A stretch of DNA of 64,000 nucleotides, taken from Platycnemis pennipes. Its lineage: Eukaryota > Arthropoda > Insecta > Odonata > Platycnemididae. The notes beneath the pieces were generated by a model that saw only the letters and a list, made by a program, of their open reading frames with translations, did no database searches and was not told where the DNA came from. Positions within the stretch are counted from its first letter, which is position 1. The number at the start of each line of letters is the position of its first letter. This document shows positions 45,546 through 57,076 of this stretch, piece after piece. A program made the position numbers and the translations under genes. The stretch is from NCBI GenBank assembly GCA_933228895.1, contig OW121857.1:78053672-78117671 (forward strand), written 5' to 3'.

Positions 45546-46159
45546 CAAAATTTTTCACACCAATTCAACGCAACCCTCCATATTAAAGTCTTTAATGATC
45601 TTTTAGTCATATATTCAGTGTTAGAATTCTACTTCTCCAGTGTTCTACCTCTCATTGTATACTGTTTTTATGCATGGGTGAAAATACGCCAAAGTGAACT
45701 CGATCGTGTGCCATTCGCCCGATTACGGAGGATAATTTTGCGTACCAATCAGAGAGAATGGATTCCAAATGGCGTTAGGAATTCAGTATCGTTTCGTCGT
45801 CACCTTATCCATCTTGACTCGCAGTATCCTCTGTCAATTTCGATCTTCGTTCAGGATAGTTAGTCGTCGAGAAATTCGAATGAATCCTGCTGCTTTTTGC
45901 TTGGCACGGGAAAGCAGCAGTTAAAGGGAGACGCATTTTTGTATTATACTTGCTTTTATCAAATAAATTATTTGAAAGTGATATTCTTCTTTGCAAGATT
46001 AATAGCGATCTTCGTTTCTTTTGCCAATCATAGGTTATTTTGTGACGTCCAGTGTCATCAACCGATTTTACTGTAGTGAGTTTAGAGTCAGCGATTATGA
46101 TGTTCCCTATAAGGTTATTGTGTTCTTTTTAGTGATCTTTAAAGGTGACTAGAGAAGTA

Positions 46160-46350
46160 GAAAGAGAGGGCTGAGGAAGGAATTGTAGGGGAAAGGTGCA
46201 AGGGTTTTGAGAAACTCAGCGTCGGAGTTAGCCTGCAGTTAAAGGAAGGTGGCCCATCCGACGGACTGAGTACTGAACTTTAAGTGCTCTCCACATGACC
46301 TTCAAGTGGAGATTCCGTGGTAAAATCTGTCCGAATTCAAACCCCGAACA
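46160..46350. repeat. repeat related to the SINE copies at 46.8-47.3 kb
   Basis: CATCCGACGGACTGAGTACT then GAAC...CTCCACATGACC at 46256-46300 is matched, with differences, by CATCTGACGGGCTATGTACT then GAGC...CTCCACACTGCACC at 47181-47227. Both lead to a box-B-like segment on the minus strand. It is probably a diverged SINE copy. Confidence 0.5.
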
Positions 46351-46774
46351 TTACAGTAGGAATTCAATATACTCTTGCCACTCAATATCGTTTTCGTAGT
46401 TAGTTAAACGGAGACAGTGGAGGCTTGGCAGGCCTCAGCTGATGTTCCTTCTGCTTTCCTCTTGAAGAAGGCTCTTGCCAGTTGAGGCGCTTTGGATGCA
46501 AGGACTGCCACAGGTAATCACGACGCTGGTAAGCTGGTCAGCGGTAGGTGGAGAGAATGGTTACCGATTTACTTCCCTTGGCGTGGTTCGGTCTACGGAG
46601 AGGGCAGCATATCTGAAAATTGAATTTAACAGGCGTTAATTAAGCGTACCTTCTTGCTTTTGGATATTACTTCGCAGGAGGTGACAGATTAAGTCATTTG
46701 CGCTGTTCAGGAAAGGTGGGTATTTTGGTGGGGTTTGGAATTTTTTCAGGGAACGGAGGAAAGGTGAAGAGGAC

Positions 46775-47000
46775 CTAGGCATCGGCATCGGTTTATTCTC
46801 AACGAAAGACACTGAGGGGTCAGCGTATTAGCAATCTATCCTACGGACTGAGTAATGTATGTATGTAAATGAGTAACTCTTTTTCTCTACACCACTCAAG
46901 TAGGGACCGGAATAACAATGACAATTCTGTGCTACCGCCGGAACTCGAACCTGAGCCTAGAGATGGGAAGCAATACTCTAGCCATTACTCCTACCCCAGC
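46775..47000 (-). repeat. tRNA-derived SINE, copy 1
   Basis: On the minus strand the head (from about 47000) reads GGGGTAGGAGTAATGGCTAG and then a box-B-like GGTTCGAGTTCCGGC. GGTCCCTACTTGAGTGG follows at about 46917-46902. The tail near 46835-46780 contains ACCCCTCAGTGTCTTTCGTT. The same head, centre and tail order recurs at 63690-63935. Confidence 0.7.
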
Positions 47001-47064
47001 TGATAGATAGCTTCTAGGTTTGGTATCAATGTTTTCAAGTCTGTCCAGCGCTTAAAGACACCTC

Positions 47065-47385
47065 AGACCGGGAGGAAGGGTGTAAGGATGGGAATGGAGT
47101 GAATAAAGGATAGAGAGAAATCCGGTATCGGCATTAGCGTACTTATAACGAAAGGTGCCATGGGACCACAGCTTAGCATCCCATCTGACGGGCTATGTAC
47201 TGAGCTTGGATTACCCTCCACACTGCACCCAATTTGTGATCCGAATGAAATTTCGACGGGGTTTCGAAACCGGTTGCAATTGTTGGGCAGCCAACAATCT
47301 CCCCACCCAGCACCCACAGATGATAGGTGAACCAAGTGGGGAGTTGCTTCAAATCAGTCTTAGAATTAATGAATATTGATGATGA
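47065..47385. repeat. SINE-related repeat with GATGATGATG end
   Basis: On the minus strand, about 47165-47120 carries GGCACCTTTCGTTATAAG then GCTAATGCCGATACCGG, matching the tail of SINE copy 1. The other flank ends at 47370-47385 in TTGATGATGATGACG. It is probably a compound of fragments; boundaries are approximate. Confidence 0.5.
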
Positions 47386-49074
47386 TGACGAGGCTTATAT
47401 CGGTTTAAAAAGTTAGACCCTCTCGTAGGCGAACGCTTATGCGGATTCTGCTCCTTAAATGTTAGTCTCATGATTTCCATCCTACTTTTTCACGGTAGGA
47501 TTGATAGCGGAAATAATTCGATCAAAGTCAAACCAGGTGGAATCCTTTTACAGCATGGCCATGTTGCCGCTTTCAAATATATCCGTCCTTGTGGGATGAC
47601 TGCCATCGACGATTCTTCCTCTGCGTCCTTCTCGGTATCGCTCGCTTGGCTCGTTCCCTGAGGAAGGGCATGACTCCTTGCGCCTCTCTGTTTTTTTCCT
47701 GCACTTAAACCCTTTCCTGTTTCCGTTTCCCCCCTCCCGGGCCCAATTTCGGGATGACGGGCGACTGGCTTGCTTCCAGCGGGATAAAACGCAGCCAAGG
47801 AAGTAACGAAAAACTCTCTCGGGTAGTTCTCGGGGACTCTAGTCAACCCCCGCCCGCGACGTGTATTTTTAGTCGATGCGGAGAAGTGCGGCAAAGGGAA
47901 TTCCCAATTGGCCCAGAGATGTGGACATGGGTCAATAGCCCGGTTCCTCAGTTACAGGAAAAGGGAGCTTTGGATAACGCTCAAAAAATATGTATGGGGC
48001 AAAATCGATCCTGTCAATTTTTTTCGAGATCTCGCAGTTTTTTGGATGCGTCTATTTCGCCTCAAAGAGCCGAGTCACGGTGGTCAGCTGTTTCGTATCT
48101 AAATTTATTTCCCCAAGTCGACAGAGCCAGGTTTCGTTTTGCGTATCTGGGCCAGTGCTGTTGCGCTTCACCTACTAGGGTTGTCATCAAAGCCAATCCA
48201 CGCTTATCGCGATTATTGATCTTAGTTGCCCTGAGTGTTTCTGTCGGCGACAAATTGTTCCAGCTCATTTGCGGATGGAAAAACAAACAAATGATAGTGA
48301 TTTTTACTTCAAACATCCACTGAATCCAAAGAATATCGATTCTCTGAGTGGTATTCACGAAGTTAACTTCGTGAATAGTTATTTTTTCCTTTCTTTACGG
48401 GTAAACCCCGCATAGTTGTACCTTTTCGATTTGGTCTGCTCAGTTGTTTCAGCCTTGACCTTGTGGAGATCCATATCATAAATCATATTTAAACCCTAAA
48501 GTTCCGCTGAAATATTCCTGAATGTGACACCTATACGTCGTATCTAAAAAAAATCATTTATTGGAATTTTACAGTGTTGAAATCATTTCATTCGAGAAAT
48601 TATTTTGCGGTTGTGGTAATACTTCACTGCGTTCCATCGATAACGTCATGAAAATGTCTTAATATTTTTAGTTTTATCATGCCAAAATTGTTGTTGCGTT
48701 TATAGTGAAACCCTTAAGATTGCTAGTCGCGCACCTGTTTGAACATACCGTTTTATGATCAGTTTTTTCGATCTTTAATGGTTGAATTTCAGGCTCACTT
48801 GCATTTTATACCATAGATTCTTACAAAGAATGTTTATCGATAAAATGTGGACATCAACCTTTGAATCTTCAAGTTTTGTTAAGTGAGGAGAAAGTTTGAG
48901 AAACTACTTGACTTAATGGAAATGGTACACTAAATCCCAGTTTGCTGGTATGAAAACAATATTATCTTCCAAGAATTTTGTCTACTCCGCACTTGATAGT
49001 GAATCTATCACTGTGGCTTTGTAATTGTGGTCATCAGTGGTCATGAAATCTTTGACGCGGCTCGTAACTCGCTT
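47386..49074. other. no recognised gene
   Basis: Open frames in this stretch (for example 47754-48323) show no known motif and overlap others on both strands. The only structure noted is the 26-bp perfect palindrome at 48352-48377. Confidence 0.5.
48352..48377. repeat. 26-bp perfect palindrome
   Basis: The left half TATTCACGAAGTT is the exact reverse complement of the right half AACTTCGTGAATA, with no spacer. It stands alone in unique-looking sequence. It could be a dimeric protein-binding site or a fused pair of MITE ends. Confidence 0.85.
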
Positions 49075-49360
49075 CTTCTGTAATCTAACTACTTCACATT
49101 CATGCCATTCTTCTTTTTGTGTCCTTCACCACTTCTTCCTCATTCTTGGTCTTTTTTCCGAAGTTTTTCCCATTCAACTTTCCCATGACGGCAGTGTACA
49201 TGATACCATGTATCAGTCTCATGTGTCTGATTAGATTACCTCTTCTTCCTTCCAGATTTCTCATGAGATTCCTTCTTTTTCCCTCTTTCTTCTCGTCATT
49301 AGTTACTAATTCTATCGTTTTGGCACATTTGAATTCTTCTGTAACACAATATTTCAAATA
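49075..49360 (-). pseudogene. LINE reverse-transcriptase C-terminal remnant
   Basis: The minus-strand frame from 49357 reads RRGNLIRHMRLIHGIMYTAV followed by MGKLNGKNFGKK. It resembles the RRxxLIGHxxR...(V/I)xEGKxxGKRGRGR block near the C-terminus of RTE/jockey-like LINEs, with several radical changes and no flanking RT core. An old fragment. Confidence 0.55.
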
Positions 49361-49555
49361 GGTACTTCTTCATTTCTTTCCTTTTCTGCAGCTGTCATTG
49401 TGTGTGTCACTGCCATTAAAAATAATCCTCCGGAAACAACTTTGTAATATAGTGCATTGTAATTATTTCCTCGTTTTATACTGGAAAATAGCTAGCTTCG
49501 TATGTGTTGAAGCTCTAACCTTCAATGCATCGATTCGCTTCAATGGCCTATATCG

Positions 49556-49914
49556 TAAAATTTACTATTTTCAAACCCATATAAGAAATGGGTGCTATCA
49601 ATAATGCCCGGGACATCATCTTCGCGAAAACTATCGGTGATGGACGCTGTATAATTGAAAATCAAAATTAACTATTAAAATTTACTATTTTTAAACCCAT
49701 ATAAGAAATGAATGCTATCAATAATGACCGGGACATCATCTTCGCGAGAACTATCGGTTATGGACACTGTATAATTGAAAATCAAAATTAACTATTAAAA
49801 TTTACTATTTTCAAACCCATCTAAGAAATGAATGCTATCAATAATGACCGGGACATCATCTTCGCGAAAACTATTGGTGATGGACACTGTATAATTGAAA
49901 ATCAAAGTTAACTA
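49556..49914. repeat. three-unit 120-bp tandem repeat
   Basis: Units begin TAAAATTTACTATTTTCAAA at 49556, 49676 and 49796. They keep an exact 120-base period and differ at only a handful of positions. The third ends about 49914. The unit includes GACATCATCTTCGCGA and a TATAATTGAAAATCAAA stretch. Low divergence points to recent duplication. No spacer variability, so it is not a CRISPR array. Confidence 0.95.
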
Positions 49915-52051
49915 CCGACCACACAAAGCAGTTAATTACTTTTATTTGCAGATAGTGGTGCTTACTAATCCTATTTGTTTTACATATAATAAGTAAATGC
50001 CTTTCTTTTATACAGCATCCTTACCTGCTGCTGGTATTTGGTATTCGCCATCATATGTTACTGAATGAATACTCATTTTTATGCAATACAGGTTTGGTTA
50101 GCTATTCAATTTTGACGTGAGGTTCATTCCTGAAAATAATAAGTAGTGTTGTTATTACTATCCATTTAAAGTATTTTTGGGGAATTATTTTTTTTTCAAT
50201 AAATTTGCATTTCATTGAGTTTGATTTCTGCTGAATGCAAGTGCTCACAATAGCTTATGTTCAGAATTCTCGATGGGTATGGTTTTTGGGTCAGTGAATA
50301 AATGCGGTAGTTGTCCAAAGATTGATGGATTCAAGAGAGGAAATGATTGCCCGAGAGAAACTCTGTGTCGGTCCTAGCCAATTGGCAACGAGTTCTGGAA
50401 CCACATTGGGGAACGTCCTTCTGTGAGACGGTCGGTGAGTGTGATTTGTTTTGTGGTGTGTGTAACTCACTGCATCAATAAATTTCATTTGAATGAGCAA
50501 GATATACTTAAATGAAATTAGTGCCTATCACCAAACGCAACCTGATAATTGCATAAATACGTTAACGCTAGCAAATGTTCAGTCGTTCTCGAGCTTGATT
50601 AATCCATTCATGATGTGTTTCAAATGGCTTTAAGTCACAGGTGACTTGGAACATCCGATTTGTCACACTTGGTATAATTAACCTGGAAGATCTTTCTTTA
50701 GCTTCAAGAGTAACTACCGATACCTGGAATCAGTTGGCGAAGCAGGGAAATGTAGATAGCGAGGGGTTACTGACTCACCTGTTTCCGTAATTAAATGTTT
50801 TAAATGAACCCTATAGGTTTAGTTCATCTGTGATAGCTGAAGTCTGATAAAATCGTGGTGTCTGCTTGAATCACGTATCCTTGATCTTGTGGAGTTACTG
50901 TTTCCTCTGATAGTTATGATATCAATGAAATTTGGCTTCGTAATATTATGGGAATCGCCTTCGCGTTGATTGTTTTTAAGACAACAGTTTCACTCCTCAA
51001 CCTGTGAACGTCTTCAGGCCGATTTGGCATATTGGTTGCTGTGTTGCTATATATTAGTGTTGCCAGGTGTTGCTATTTACCTGGGTTGTTATTTTGGTTA
51101 TTCATCTGGTTGCTATGTATCCTTGACCAGTCTGTTTAGCAGGTTTACTTATACAGGACTCAAAGTCTTGTTTCTTTTTGAATTCAGACAATATCGAATG
51201 GCTGTGGCCACAAGCCACCCGAATTTACCGACACTACGATCGCTGGTGATCGGAAATGTATGGGACGAGGAGTAGATTAACCCTCACCTACTTGGCAACG
51301 GTGACGTAACAATCTAAATGACTAAAATAGCTTTTCTTCTTTACATTCAAGCAATATGAAATATCATCATATGAATACCCACGGATTTATATGGTAACCT
51401 CATCTTTCTCCAGCTGTCAATTTTACTTATTTAAACTGTACTCTTCATTCGCCTATTTTTACTGTACTGAATTTCTGGAGATTCTAGTCAATCGTGGGTG
51501 GTTTAAAATTAAATTTACACCCTTACTCCATGATTTTAAAGAATTTACTACCTAGTTATTTTCTACATTGACGAGTTAAATTGATCAATCATCTCGATTA
51601 CCATGTTTTGAATTGGAGACAATACAGTTTTTATAATAGGTATATATCCGTCGTTATTAAATTCTTATCTTCAGCACGTATGTGCCGAGATCTTACGTTA
51701 CTCCGTGATTCTTTTGAGATGTATTTAATATTTCCCCACGGGAAAAACGTTCATAGAAAGCTTAAAAAAATGTATTATTAAATATCTTAGTACATGAGGA
51801 ACTTCAAGAGATTTTAACATTTTCTTAAGAATATTATATTCCTTAGAAATTTTGGCCAGGCCGTTGGGCAATGGCTCCTTGAGAAATCTTTTTTGTTTAA
51901 AAATGATGGTTTTTTGTTCGAACGAAAAGATCGGGAAAAAGCGAAACGAAAGTAAGACCATCTGTAGGAACAAGCCTATCATATACTCTGTTGATTTCGT
52001 TAACCAGAGGATATAATTATGTTTTATCATGAAAAACACGAAGTGCACTCA
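49915..52051. other. no recognised gene
   Basis: AT-rich sequence, probably intron or intergenic. No element ends or protein homology were recognised. Confidence 0.5.
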
Positions 52052-52170
52052 ACATTCAAGTAGGGACCAGGGTACCGATTAAAAAACTCTGCATCTCACA
52101 GGGGTCGAACCCAGATGCTCTGTATGGGAAAACAAGACTCAAGCCACCACACAACCCAAATCCCCGCATT
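52052..52170 (-). repeat. tRNA-derived SINE, copy 2 (head and centre)
   Basis: The minus strand carries a box-A-like TGGTGGCTTGAGTCTTG, then box-B-like GGGTTCGACCCCTG, then GGTCCCTACTTGAATG at 52066-52051. The head and the CCCTACTTGA motif match copies 1 and 3. The 3' tail is not seen. Confidence 0.65.
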
Positions 52171-52189
52171 CTTCAGCTCCGCATTCCTC

Positions 52190-52797
52190 TCGTCAGTCCA
52201 TCCAAACAGCCTTGTCTCCTCCTTCATTTGTTTTCTTGTTGATCGTGGGGATTTCTCCTTCTTAAGTCTCAGCTGTTGACTTCCCTGACGGGCATTTTGT
52301 ATGGATCTCGGAGAAAGGCATGTGTAGCGGGGTGTCCTCCGGAGGATACTTTTCTAGGAGATGCTGGGAAGGAGAAAAGGGCTGGGGAAATGGGGGAATT
52401 AGTAGGATCCAATGCTGGGAAAAGGGAGTTCCGCCTTCTCATTTATCCCTCGTCGTCTCTTCACGTCCGGGGCAGTTGCTAGCCTCTTAGGCGGTGGGGC
52501 TCTATTTTTTAATGTTCGTGTCCTCTTCTCCACTCGTTTTATTTGGGTCCATTCCTGCCCTCTCCTTCTCCCCCCTCCTCCCCCCAACTCCAGTATCCCC
52601 CTCTCCAGGACACTAGCGCGTCCGATTCCGTCTTCCGGACTCAAGGGCGGCGTTCCTTCCCGACGAAGGGGAAGAGGAGCCCGTACAAGCTTTCATGATC
52701 TCTGTTCGTAAAGGGAACGCGCTTCTCGCCGGAGCGCCCGACGTCTTCCGTCCCTCTCGCTCTGCTCTGGACCACTGCTCTGTTCTGACCGAGCGCA
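52190..52797 (+). promoter_or_regulatory. GC-rich region before the second first exon (promoter/5' UTR, inferred)
   Basis: The 600 bases before the ATG at 52798 are distinctly rich in G, C and pyrimidine tracts (CCCCCCTCCTCCCCCCAAC near 52568) and CpG. They contrast with the AT-rich flanks. This fits a housekeeping-type promoter and 5' UTR. No TATA box is assigned. Confidence 0.45.
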
Positions 52798-52885
52798 ATG
52801 GCCGATCTGCAGCTCCCCATGAGCAACGTCATCTCTTGGCTCGTGGGATCTTCCGCCACGTTGGAGGAGGGGTCCGAGAGCTTAG
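52798..52885 (+). CDS. alternative first coding exon of an unidentified + strand gene (promoter 2)
   Basis: The ATG at 52798 lies in a good context (G at -3 and +4), and an in-frame TGA lies 12 bases upstream. It opens 29 codons, MADLQLPMSNVISWLVGSSA then TLEEGSESL, plus one base at donor G|GTAAGA (52886). The splice phase (one leftover G) is identical to that of exon 38389-38497, so both could join the same downstream exon. That exon is not in the window. No domain recognised. Confidence 0.6.
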
Positions 52886-55800
52886 GTAAGACGTTCAGCG
52901 CATCTCTTCAAAAACCGGAAGTGACGGAGATTTGTTTGGCGGAACACCGGATCCTACTGCTTTGAGTGCTGCGTGGGGAGAATTTTAAGCTCACTACTTC
53001 GTCCGCTCGATGGGATGTGTAAGATAACGTGAACCCCTTGGATGTTGTGTTTGAAGCCGTCGGGATAATCTCTAATTGGTAACCAAGTAGTCACTTGGTA
53101 CAAACACGAATGGTTTGCAAATTTAGTTTGTCTGGATCGCTCGTTACAATATCAATAATAGTTTTCACTTGAGTTATTCTCGTGTCTCGACTATAGAGCC
53201 CACAAATTATGTTTATCTACCTGATGAGGGTGGACGAGTCACCCGTTGAAACATTGGCTTTCATTCAAAATTTAACCCTGTGGCATTCCCGGGAGATTCT
53301 CTATGGCTATTTAACTTTCTATGGCTATTTAAGAGAGGTAGTAATTCATTTGATTCCTCTGGGAGTTAATTTAACTCATTTAAACTACATATTTGGCGCT
53401 TATTTGCTTACGTGTCTTCACACTTGCCTGTTTCTTTGGCAAATTAAAAGAATGCATTCCGTTATTCATTAACTACTCCTGCAATACGTTTTACTTAGGG
53501 CAATCACAGCTTCATCCGTAGACGTGTCACGATTAGCAGGCCCGTATGTCCGTGCCTACCAATATGGCCGCTGGCTTCTCAAATCAGCTGCGATGCCTCC
53601 TACAGCACATGCCATGTGAGAAACGGACTTGAAACCCTCCGCCGAGCATAACATTTCATCAACATAATGCAAACAATGTTAGAAAACACAATAAATAAAC
53701 TGGCGTTGGGCTGTTATGAGGTCCTGGATTCGAATTCCGGATGCGGAAGAGATTGTTAACAGAATGGGAAATAGGCATGGAGTTTGTTCCTCGTATACTG
53801 ATGATAGACTTGATGCAAAATTTTTATCACACCATCAAATTTATAATTCAACATTTTCTATGCTAACCACAAAAATTATTGAATGCTAGTAAAATGTTCC
53901 CGGAAATTGACGAAAGTCACGTGACCCGAAACGCTTTCTGACTTCACTGCACGATATAGGTTCCATATTGATACGGATAGGGACGTTTGTTCTAGAAGAA
54001 AACGAAGCAAATATTTTTTTTGATGTTTTTAGCCGTGTATTGATCGAAACAATGACTGAAAAGGGATTTAAGGAGTTAATACTGTAGCGAAGTCAAGCCT
54101 AGCAATTTGTTATATATGGATTTAAGAAAGTTCCACCGTGACTCTGCGATTCAAACTTCCGTAAAAGAGCTAAATACCGATCCAGAAAAACACCTACATG
54201 GAAAATCATCTATAGTGTGCGCATACACAATAATTGTATGAGTATGCTATTATATAGCGCGTTGTAGTGGCATTATATTTTTTACAAGCTCTTTTCTCTT
54301 TTAACTCTAACTTTAAAGCAATTCTCTTTTAACTCAAATTGACTTCGGAACATGACTGACGTGTTGTTGCCACGTTTAATTTACAAAATGAGAATACATG
54401 CTCAATCCCGCTAATACGTATTCTAAAATAGGTTAAATATTTTCTTACTTTGTTTTAAACTATTCCCTTGCAAATACAACTCTTTGTTTTGAATCTTATT
54501 AATATTCATATTTATGAGAATTATTTGGCAACAGTGACGCTGCTACCATTTGGAAGCATTGATATTAATTACACCATGTCAATAGCCAATGAAATATTTG
54601 AATTACATAAAAAATATAAGAAGGACCTTAGTAAGGCATATTCCCAAATTAAGTTAGTAAATAGGCTTGTAAGCACGTTCCGTCACAAGTACCATTGCCA
54701 ATGATAACAAAATACTGTAGCGCCACTTTCATGTATCTGACTTTTCTGCTTTTTTTCGCGCAGAAATGTATTAATAACAATAAACAAGTGTGGTAAGGTG
54801 AGCACTTATTCACAATGCTAAATTCTACATAATATTCCGCATCTTACATTAGTTTTTCGTCAAAACGACATTTCTCTTTGCATTATTTATCTGCAAATTT
54901 TAAAGAGCCATGCTCCACCGTATAACCACGTATAAAATAGCTTATTTTCAACGTCTTTTTTCTTCAAATATGTGATGGAAAGACCTCATTATTCTATTTC
55001 CAATCGATAGAAGGGCCAAAATATCATGTGTCCTGAAATTTTCACAAAAATTACGTCTACTGCATAATTTGGTGGATCCTTCTTAAAGAAGCAGAATCCG
55101 ACAATTTACCTTTTTTTTGATTCCCTTATGGTGGCATTCTTCTTAAAATAAATAGCGATTGCTTTGTCGCAGCAGAGATTCGCGGAGTAATAAGAAACAG
55201 GGCACTATATATGTATCATATATTTTATGGATTATTTTCTCGTTACGATCCATACTAATTAAATAAAAAATCGAAAGACATTAGTTTATTGCATTAAATA
55301 AATGAGGTAAATACATACGTTTTCGCTAAGTACTCATGAAACAACTTACCCCCTCGTACAAGAGATAAACAACGCCCATAGTGATACCTTGCCGTGACGT
55401 CATGCGATGACATTGTGTTTTTAAGCTGCAGAAAGCGTACAATTTGTAAAGAGTAATACCTTTCTATCACAACTTAATTCCTCAGCAAAATGTTAGCTAA
55501 TAAACTTCTCATTCAAAGCGTTATAAAAACAGTGCATGCTCCCCATTCCGGCCCGTACTTTAGATAATAATATAATATAATTTATTGCTTACTTTTTTGT
55601 ACATTATTTTACAACAAATTTTAAACAAGTCAAGGAAGCTTTAGGTTACCCCAAAGATTAATTAATAAGGCTACCCCATACCCGTGTAGGGGTAACCAAA
55701 AGTTGCCGTGCAAGAATAGAAAAGTAACAAAAATATATATGTATCAAGTTATCATCAGTGCTACACTACACTTCAGTACTGTGTTGAAAGACCACGTCCC

Positions 55801-57076
55801 TCGGATAGGGAGTGGACCTTGAGAACAGCGTCTTTCCTTTGGTGGAGGCGTTTCTTTCGACAGTTCCAATTGTTTCATTAAAAAATAGGGATTAGCCTGA
55901 ATATCACGACCTCGACGTGTTCTGGGCTCAACATTGCCGAGTCGTTTCTGAATAAGACCTCAAAGGGAGTTGGGTTCTCGAACCTTGACAGCGGCATAGT
56001 AGTAAAACTTATGACTGGTGTTGATTCTTGCTTATCCGTATCGCGACTCGTCAAACCTGTGACGTCACAAATACGTCATTGTCGAGGTTGGAGACGATTA
56101 CAGCTGGTGTTGCCAACTGGGGCATTTTGAACCGGAGACTGCGGGTGAAGTAATGCTTTTCCGGTTTCTGGATTTCTCATCAATTTCTCCGATCCAATGC
56201 ACGGTGCGAAATAACAAACTGTATATTTCACTCACGTATGCAGAATTTTCTCGGAAAACTTTGATTTTAATGACTAGATCCCATTTTTACGTGTGTGTTA
56301 TTGAACAAAAAAATCATATTGGCCGAAGTATTTCATTTATTTGTGACCAATTAGGCTTAGGAAGGTGACTCTTTAGCACACTGCCCACAGTTCCATATAA
56401 TTCACTAATGTGTAAATTACACTAAAGAAATTATACAGATATTTATCCGTAAATCCTCATCTATACAACTATATAACTGCAGATATTGTTTTACAGCAGA
56501 AAAAAGGCTGTCTGTTCCGATTCCCCGCATTGCAGCCCAAAATATCAGGATCGAGAATTTCCTTTTCCAATTTCCTTTGAGCTATTCATGCGTATACATT
56601 TCGATTTTATTAAAGTTATAATTTGATGCTGTTGTATTTTTAGACTTGCTAAATTTCTGCATAATGTTTAGTCCTTTGAGCATTACGAATGACTCTTTGC
56701 GTACTCCTCCAAATTTACTTTTTAATTCGACTCCCATGATCCATTCTCGGTGTGACAAAGAGGCCTTAAGAGAGACATTCCTGTGATACTTAATCGTTTA
56801 TTACATAGCTGGGGCGTCTACTGCTCATTCTGGCATTACCCATTCATTCCTAACCTTATACCTTGTACAAAAATCTCTCAGAAAAAAGGATCGTGCCAGA
56901 CTGAAAGTCGAACTAGAAGTTTGGGTTTGTTTGACTCCGTCAGAATCATCTCGGATGAGTAGTCAAGGAATCACGTAGTGCAAAAACGAGTAGCTCGCAA
57001 ATTTTCTGTTTGAATCGCTCATTTTAGTATGCGATTGCCCATTCATTTATCATGGAAAAGGATCATACGAGACCAG
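52886..57076 (+). other. probable intron; few features
   Basis: A hammerhead-like motif lies at 53221-53252, and a box-B-like GGATTCGAATTCCGG at 53731 hints at another SINE fragment. An AT-rich TAATATAATATAATTTATTG stretch with a following unidentified repeat-like block lies at 55566-55740. No exon was recognised. Confidence 0.4.
53221..53252 (+). other. hammerhead-ribozyme-like motif
   Basis: CTGATGA (53221-53227) is followed by a stem GGGTG / CACCC closing the loop GACGAGT, then GTT and GAAAC (53248-53252). These are the two conserved core strings of a hammerhead separated by a stem II. The extra GTT before GAAAC departs from the strict consensus. Such motifs mark Penelope-like retroelements. 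Confidence 0.35.

Noticed and set aside
45288..45863. 191-codon open frame on + strand
   Set aside because: It crosses a degraded GGGGGAGGC repeat, has no recognisable motif, and its composition changes along its length. Probably chance.
47754..48323. 189-codon open frame on + strand
   Set aside because: Overlapping frames of similar length exist on both strands in this less AT-rich stretch. No domain, splice context or repeat homology.
49556..49914. possible CRISPR-like array
   Set aside because: The whole 120-base unit repeats without variable spacers, and the genome is eukaryotic.
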